Assembly (NCBI GenBank): GCA_003248965.1
Contig: QFQU01000006.1
Coordinates: 50,360-114,359, forward strand
Source: Brevundimonas sp.
GTDB lineage: Bacteria; Pseudomonadota; Alphaproteobacteria; Caulobacterales; Caulobacteraceae
Reading direction: 5' to 3'
Length of the DNA stretch: 64,000 nucleotides
Shown: piece after piece, positions 60,736 to 64,000 of the stretch
Layout of the letters: every line of letters begins with the position of its first letter
Numbering within the stretch: the first letter of the stretch is position 1
The notes under the pieces: model-generated
Databases searched by the model: none
Told to the model about the DNA's origin: nothing
The model's input: only the letters and a program-made list of their open reading frames with translations
Translations under genes and position numbers: made by a program

Positions 60736-61532
60736 GCGCGCTTCATCGAGGTCGGGTGTTGATCCTGGCGGGTTCCGACAGCGGCGGCGGCGCGGGCGTT
60801 CAGGCCGACATCAAGGCCGTGACGATGATGGGCGGGTTCGCCGCCACGGCCATCACCGCCATCACGGTGCAGAACACCCTGGGGGTCCATGGGGTCCATC
60901 CCCTGCCGCTGGATCTGATCGCGGCTCAGGCGCGGGCGGTGCTGGAGGATATCGGGACCGATGCGGTCAAGACCGGCATGCTGGGCTCGGTCGAGGTGGT
61001 GGAGACGGTCGCGGCCGTGCTGGACGAGGCGGACGCCCCCGCGGTGGTCGATCCCGTCATGATCGCCAAGGGCGGGGCGTCCCTGCTGCCGGATGCGGCG
61101 GTGGAGGCGGTGAAATCGCTGATGATCCCGCGCGCGGCCCTGCTGACGCCCAATGCGCCCGAGGCCGAGGCCCTGACGGGGCTGTCGGTGCGCGACCTGG
61201 ATGGTCAGCGGCGGGCGGGGGAGGCCCTGTTGGCATTGGGCGCCCGGGCGGTGCTGATGAAGGGCGGCCATGTGGACGGACCGACGGTGATCGACCTGTT
61301 GATGACCCCGGACGGCGAGACGGCGCTGGAGGCCGAACGAATCGACACCCGCCACACCCACGGCACCGGCTGCACCCTGGCCAGCGCCTGCGCGGCGGGG
61401 CTGGCGCTGGGCCGGCCGCTGGAGGTCGCGGTCGCCGAAGCCTGGGCCTATGTCGGGGAGGCGATCCGCCGCGCGCCGGGCCTGGGCGGCGGTCACGGCC
61501 CGCTGGACCACGGCTGGCCGGTGCGGGGATGA
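60732..61532 (+). CDS. thiD: Hydroxymethylpyrimidine/phosphomethylpyrimidine kinase
   Basis: A 266-residue ribokinase-like enzyme. Motifs are LILAGSDSGGGAGVQADIKA near residue 10, AITAITVQNTLGVHGVHPL, TPNAPEAEALTG and HTHGTGCTLASACAAGLALG. It phosphorylates HMP-P made by ThiC (25925-27835) for thiamine synthesis. It is coupled to the SMR gene by ATGA and overlaps the disrupted nucleotidyltransferase gene. Confidence 0.95.
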   Translation: MSALHRGRVLILAGSDSGGGAGVQADIKAVTMMGGFAATAITAITVQNTLGVHGVHPLPLDLIAAQARAVLEDIGTDAVKTGMLGSVEVVETVAAVLDEADAPAVVDPVMIAKGGASLLPDAAVEAVKSLMIPRAALLTPNAPEAEALTGLSVRDLDGQRRAGEALLALGARAVLMKGGHVDGPTVIDLLMTPDGETALEAERIDTRHTHGTGCTLASACAAGLALGRPLEVAVAEAWAYVGEAIRRAPGLGGGHGPLDHGWPVRG

Positions 61533-61849
61533 GCGATCTGGAGACCGAACTGGTCGCCATCGTGCGCGCCGATCCGGGCCTGATGCAGGTGCTGACCACG
61601 GTGCGGGCGTTGGACCTGCCCGATTGGCGACTGGTGTCCGGCGCCGTCTATCAGGCGGTGTGGAACTTCAAGACGGGACGGCCGCACGGCTATGGCGTCA
61701 AGGACTACGACCTGGCCTATTTCGACGGCTCGGACCTGTCCTACGAGGCCGAGGACATGGTCATCCAACGCGTCGCCTCAGCCTTCGACGACCCGCTGCG
61801 CAGCCAGGTCGAGGTGCGGAACCAGGCGCGGGTGCACGCCTGTCGGTAA
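61529..61849 (+). pseudogene. NTP_transf_6 nucleotidyltransferase, truncated by integration
   Basis: The N-terminal 106 residues match the PF06042 nucleotidyltransferase family (LPDWRLVSGAVYQAVWNFKT, GVKDYDLAYFDGSDLSYEAE, QVEVRNQARVH). The family normally runs to about 185 residues and continues past NQARVH with a tryptophan segment. Here the text changes after His103 to ACR and stops. The break at 61837-61840 is the likely left end of the recombinase-carrying element. The start overlaps thiD by 4 bp. Confidence 0.85.
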
Positions 61850-61902
61850 GTATGAACCTTGCTCAGAGGCGACCGTAAGTCCCGTTTTGAGCCAGTTTCA
61901 TC

Positions 61903-63561
61903 ATGTCCATCAAAGCCTTTGCCTATGTGAGGTATAGCGATCCGTCGCAGTCCACCGGGAATTCAGTGGCCCGGCAGACCGAAATGGCGGTGGCATACGC
62001 CGCCAAGAATGGCGTTGAACTCGATTGGTCCTACAGGGACGATGGGGTCAGCGCGTTTCATGGTCACAACCGCACGGTGGGTGACCTCGGCCGTTTCATG
62101 GCTGACGTTCAGTCTGGCAAGGTCGTGGAAGGGTCGCACCTTCTGATCGAGGGCTTCGACCGGTTCTCCCGCGAAGACCCATTCGAAAGCCTCTACACCT
62201 TCCTCACCATCCTCCGGGCGGGCATCGTCTTGGTGACGCTTAGCGACGGTCAGGACTGGTCTACTGCCACTCTGATGGGCGCGAGCTATCGGCTTTTCGG
62301 GGTTCTGCCTCACATGGAGCGCGCCCATAGCGAAAGCAAAGCAAAGAGCGAACGCACCCTTCACAACTGGAAAAAGCGTAGGGAGAGCGGGGTGGTCGTT
62401 GATCGCTTGACCAAACCCGCATGGCTTGATGTCGTGGACGGTGAATACAAGGTCATCGAGCAGCGCGGCCACATCCTCATCCGCATCTTCGAGGAGATCG
62501 CATCCGGCATAGGGGTCGATAGTGTCGCCCGACGTCTCAACGCGGATGGGATTGCCGCTTGGGGCTGTGCCTACAAGGAGAGTGGCGTTCGCGCGGGTCG
62601 AACCAAAATCTGGCACGGCTCCTACATTCAGACGTTGCTAAACGGCCGGCAGGTGATCGGCGAACATCAGCACCATCAGTATCGGGGCCGGAAGCGTGTT
62701 CCCATTGGCGACTCGATCTCAGGCTACTACCCGGTCGCGGTCCCCCTGGACCTCTACTATCGTGCGGTCTCAGCGTTCAGGTCGCGGAGTATGGGTGGCG
62801 GGCGCAAGTCCACGAAGCTGGTCAACTTGTTCGGTGATCTCGCCCGCTGTCAGCACTGCGGCGGCGGCATGCGCTGGAACGGCACTCAGAGCCGGGTGCG
62901 TGACGGCAAGTCCTTCGTCTATCTGATTTGCTCGGCCAATCGCCAAAGGACGGGCTGCGACCACGCGGCACGCCACCGGCTGGAATACATCGAGCACGCG
63001 GTCTTTGATCTCGTCACCGAAATTCGATTGGATGGGACAGCGGATGATAGTGAGGCTGCGACCGCCCTTGCGGAGGCTAAGCACCAGCAAGCGGTGGCGC
63101 AGGATCGGGTCGGAAGAATCGCCGATCTGCTGATCGAACTCGACACTCCGACCATGCGGACCAAGTTCGCTGATGCAGAGAAGTCGCTCGCGGAAACCAA
63201 GACCGCCGTTGTGGCGGCCGAGGAGGCATTGGCCCTTGTTCGACGGCGAGCGACACCCTCACGCCACCAAGAAGCAGTCGCGGCCCTGCGGGCGCAGATG
63301 GCGAGCAGCGATGATCTGTCGTTGCGTATCAAGATGGCGGGTGCCGTCCGTTCCGTGGTCGATTCCATCTCCTTCGACAAGGATGGCGAAGTGATGGTCA
63401 CGCTCATGGGTGGTCGGCGCGTTTACCGGTTCCACCTCGCGAAAATCGTCACCAAGTTCAACCTGGTCGTCTCCAACGATGGTTCAACGATCACAATCGA
63501 CGGCGGGCACATTGCCACAGACGATGACGCGTCGGACTTCAAGGCCAGGCTGGCGGCATAG
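61903..63561 (+). CDS. Large serine recombinase/integrase
   Basis: A 552-residue recombinase. The resolvase domain has the catalytic serine at residue 12 (AFAYVRYSDPSQSTGNSVAR), EGFDRFSREDP and VLVTLSDGQDWSTATL. A recombinase domain (LNADGIAAWGC, WHGSYIQTLLNGRQVIGEHQ) and a zinc ribbon (CQHCGGGMRWNG, YLICSANRQRTGC) follow, then a coiled-coil (residues 385-455). It lies 53 bp after the disrupted gene and is the probable agent of that integration. G/C content is lower than in host genes. Confidence 0.92.
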   Translation: MSIKAFAYVRYSDPSQSTGNSVARQTEMAVAYAAKNGVELDWSYRDDGVSAFHGHNRTVGDLGRFMADVQSGKVVEGSHLLIEGFDRFSREDPFESLYTFLTILRAGIVLVTLSDGQDWSTATLMGASYRLFGVLPHMERAHSESKAKSERTLHNWKKRRESGVVVDRLTKPAWLDVVDGEYKVIEQRGHILIRIFEEIASGIGVDSVARRLNADGIAAWGCAYKESGVRAGRTKIWHGSYIQTLLNGRQVIGEHQHHQYRGRKRVPIGDSISGYYPVAVPLDLYYRAVSAFRSRSMGGGRKSTKLVNLFGDLARCQHCGGGMRWNGTQSRVRDGKSFVYLICSANRQRTGCDHAARHRLEYIEHAVFDLVTEIRLDGTADDSEAATALAEAKHQQAVAQDRVGRIADLLIELDTPTMRTKFADAEKSLAETKTAVVAAEEALALVRRRATPSRHQEAVAALRAQMASSDDLSLRIKMAGAVRSVVDSISFDKDGEVMVTLMGGRRVYRFHLAKIVTKFNLVVSNDGSTITIDGGHIATDDDASDFKARLAA

Positions 63562-63595
63562 CTCGAAATCACTCGCGACAATCGAGCCTGGTCTC

Positions 63596-64000
63596 CTACG
63601 TGCGGACTTCCGCGAATGCCCTGTAGACGCTCGCGCGGCTAATCCCGACGCTCTGCGCGATCTGGGCGACGGTCTTTCCTTCAGCCTTCATCTGCATGAC
63701 CTCGGGCGTCTTGGCGCGAGCCGTAGGAGCGCGTCCCTTGTAGCGTCCTGCGGCTTTTGCAGCAGCGATCCCGTGCCGTTGCCTCTCCAGCATGATCTCG
63801 CGTTCCCATGACCCCACACCGGCGAGAATCGTCAGGATGAGGTTCGAGGTCGGGTTGCCGGTATCGAGGTGCATGGCGAGCACGCGCACCGTCACGCCCT
63901 TGGCTCTTAGGCGTTCGACGATGACGTGCCCCCCCCTGGTCCCTCGATCATTGTGAGAGCCCAGGGGTTTGATAGCCGATCTGCGTCGCCGGCGGGAGCG
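63596..64000 (-). pseudogene. Resolvase/invertase-type serine recombinase, C-terminal fragment
   Basis: The last 99 residues are typical of Tn3/Hin-type resolvases: TVRVLAMHLDTGNPTSNLIL, ILAGVGSWEREIMLERQRHG and a C-terminal HTH (TVAQIAQSVGISRASVYRAF). Upstream, the frame stays open to the window edge but the text loses resolvase character before VIVERLRAKGVTV, exactly at a run of eight G/C pairs at 63939-63946. It is convergent with the large recombinase, with 34 bp between stops. A 5' truncation or a frameshift at the homopolymer is likely. Confidence 0.75.

Noticed and set aside
61903..64000. CRISPR array or tRNA attachment site at the mobile right end
   Set aside because: No regularly spaced repeats and no tRNA sequence are visible; the insertion target is a protein-coding gene.

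Overview
The window looks like chromosomal DNA from a high-GC alphaproteobacterium, most likely Caulobacterales of the Brevundimonas type. The signs are strong G/C bias at third codon positions, the order ruvC-ruvA-ruvB ... ybgC-tolQ-tolR-tolA-tolB-pal-cpoB-tilS-ftsH, several non-ATG starts, and apparently leaderless promoters. The genus is inferred from gene order and protein style, not from a search.

Positions 1-18.1 kb hold a reduced-sulfur and periplasmic-thiol island. A minus-strand operon runs persulfide-dioxygenase-like hydrolase, two YeeE/YedE channels, DUF442 protein, sulfide:quinone oxidoreductase, TauE/SafE exporter, then a bd-type quinol oxidase cut by the window edge. Divergent from it are a 1-Cys peroxiredoxin, a SqrR/BigR-like ArsR repressor with the two sensor cysteines, and a cupin. 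A second peroxiredoxin/hydrolase pair follows, joined to an orphan substrate-binding protein and an L,D-transpeptidase. An operon of dsbD, tlpA-like, dsbA-like, a metallophosphoesterase, a methyltransferase and a secreted DsrE protein then runs away from a QseB/PmrA-type two-component system. Two regulons can be read from the DNA: an 18-bp operator shared by the two peroxiredoxin/hydrolase promoters, and a perfect PmrA-type box shared by the dsbD/regulator intergenic region and the L,D-transpeptidase promoter.

Positions 18.1-23.9 kb carry a lower-GC gene-poor stretch, a second OmpR-family two-component system with secreted small proteins, a FrnE-like DsbA, an HTH protein and a short zeta-toxin-like ATPase. 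Positions 23.9-25.9 kb hold a visibly AT-richer three-gene cassette: a two-TM protein, an ImmA/IrrE metalloprotease and a Beta-family (PF14350) protein. It is the best candidate here for an undescribed defence-type system.

Positions 25.9-44 kb are mainly housekeeping: TPP-riboswitch-controlled thiC, the TIGR02587/TIGR02588 pair, nucleoside hydrolase plus ribokinase, an S9 peptidase flanked by two inverted copies of a palindromic repeat, an alcohol dehydrogenase, thioesterases, a YebC protein, hemerythrin, the ruvCAB resolvasome and an alpha/beta hydrolase. Positions 44-56 kb are the Tol-Pal envelope cluster, with an APH(3')-like kinase and a DUF3667 zinc-ribbon membrane protein inserted, then tilS and ftsH. 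Positions 56-61.8 kb hold an acyltransferase, a membrane protein/regulator pair, a GreA/Rnk-like factor, folP, two small multidrug-type membrane proteins and thiD.

From about 61.84 kb to the end is mobile DNA: a large serine recombinase has disrupted a nucleotidyltransferase gene and is followed by a fragment of a second, resolvase-type recombinase. I saw no tRNA, rRNA or CRISPR array.
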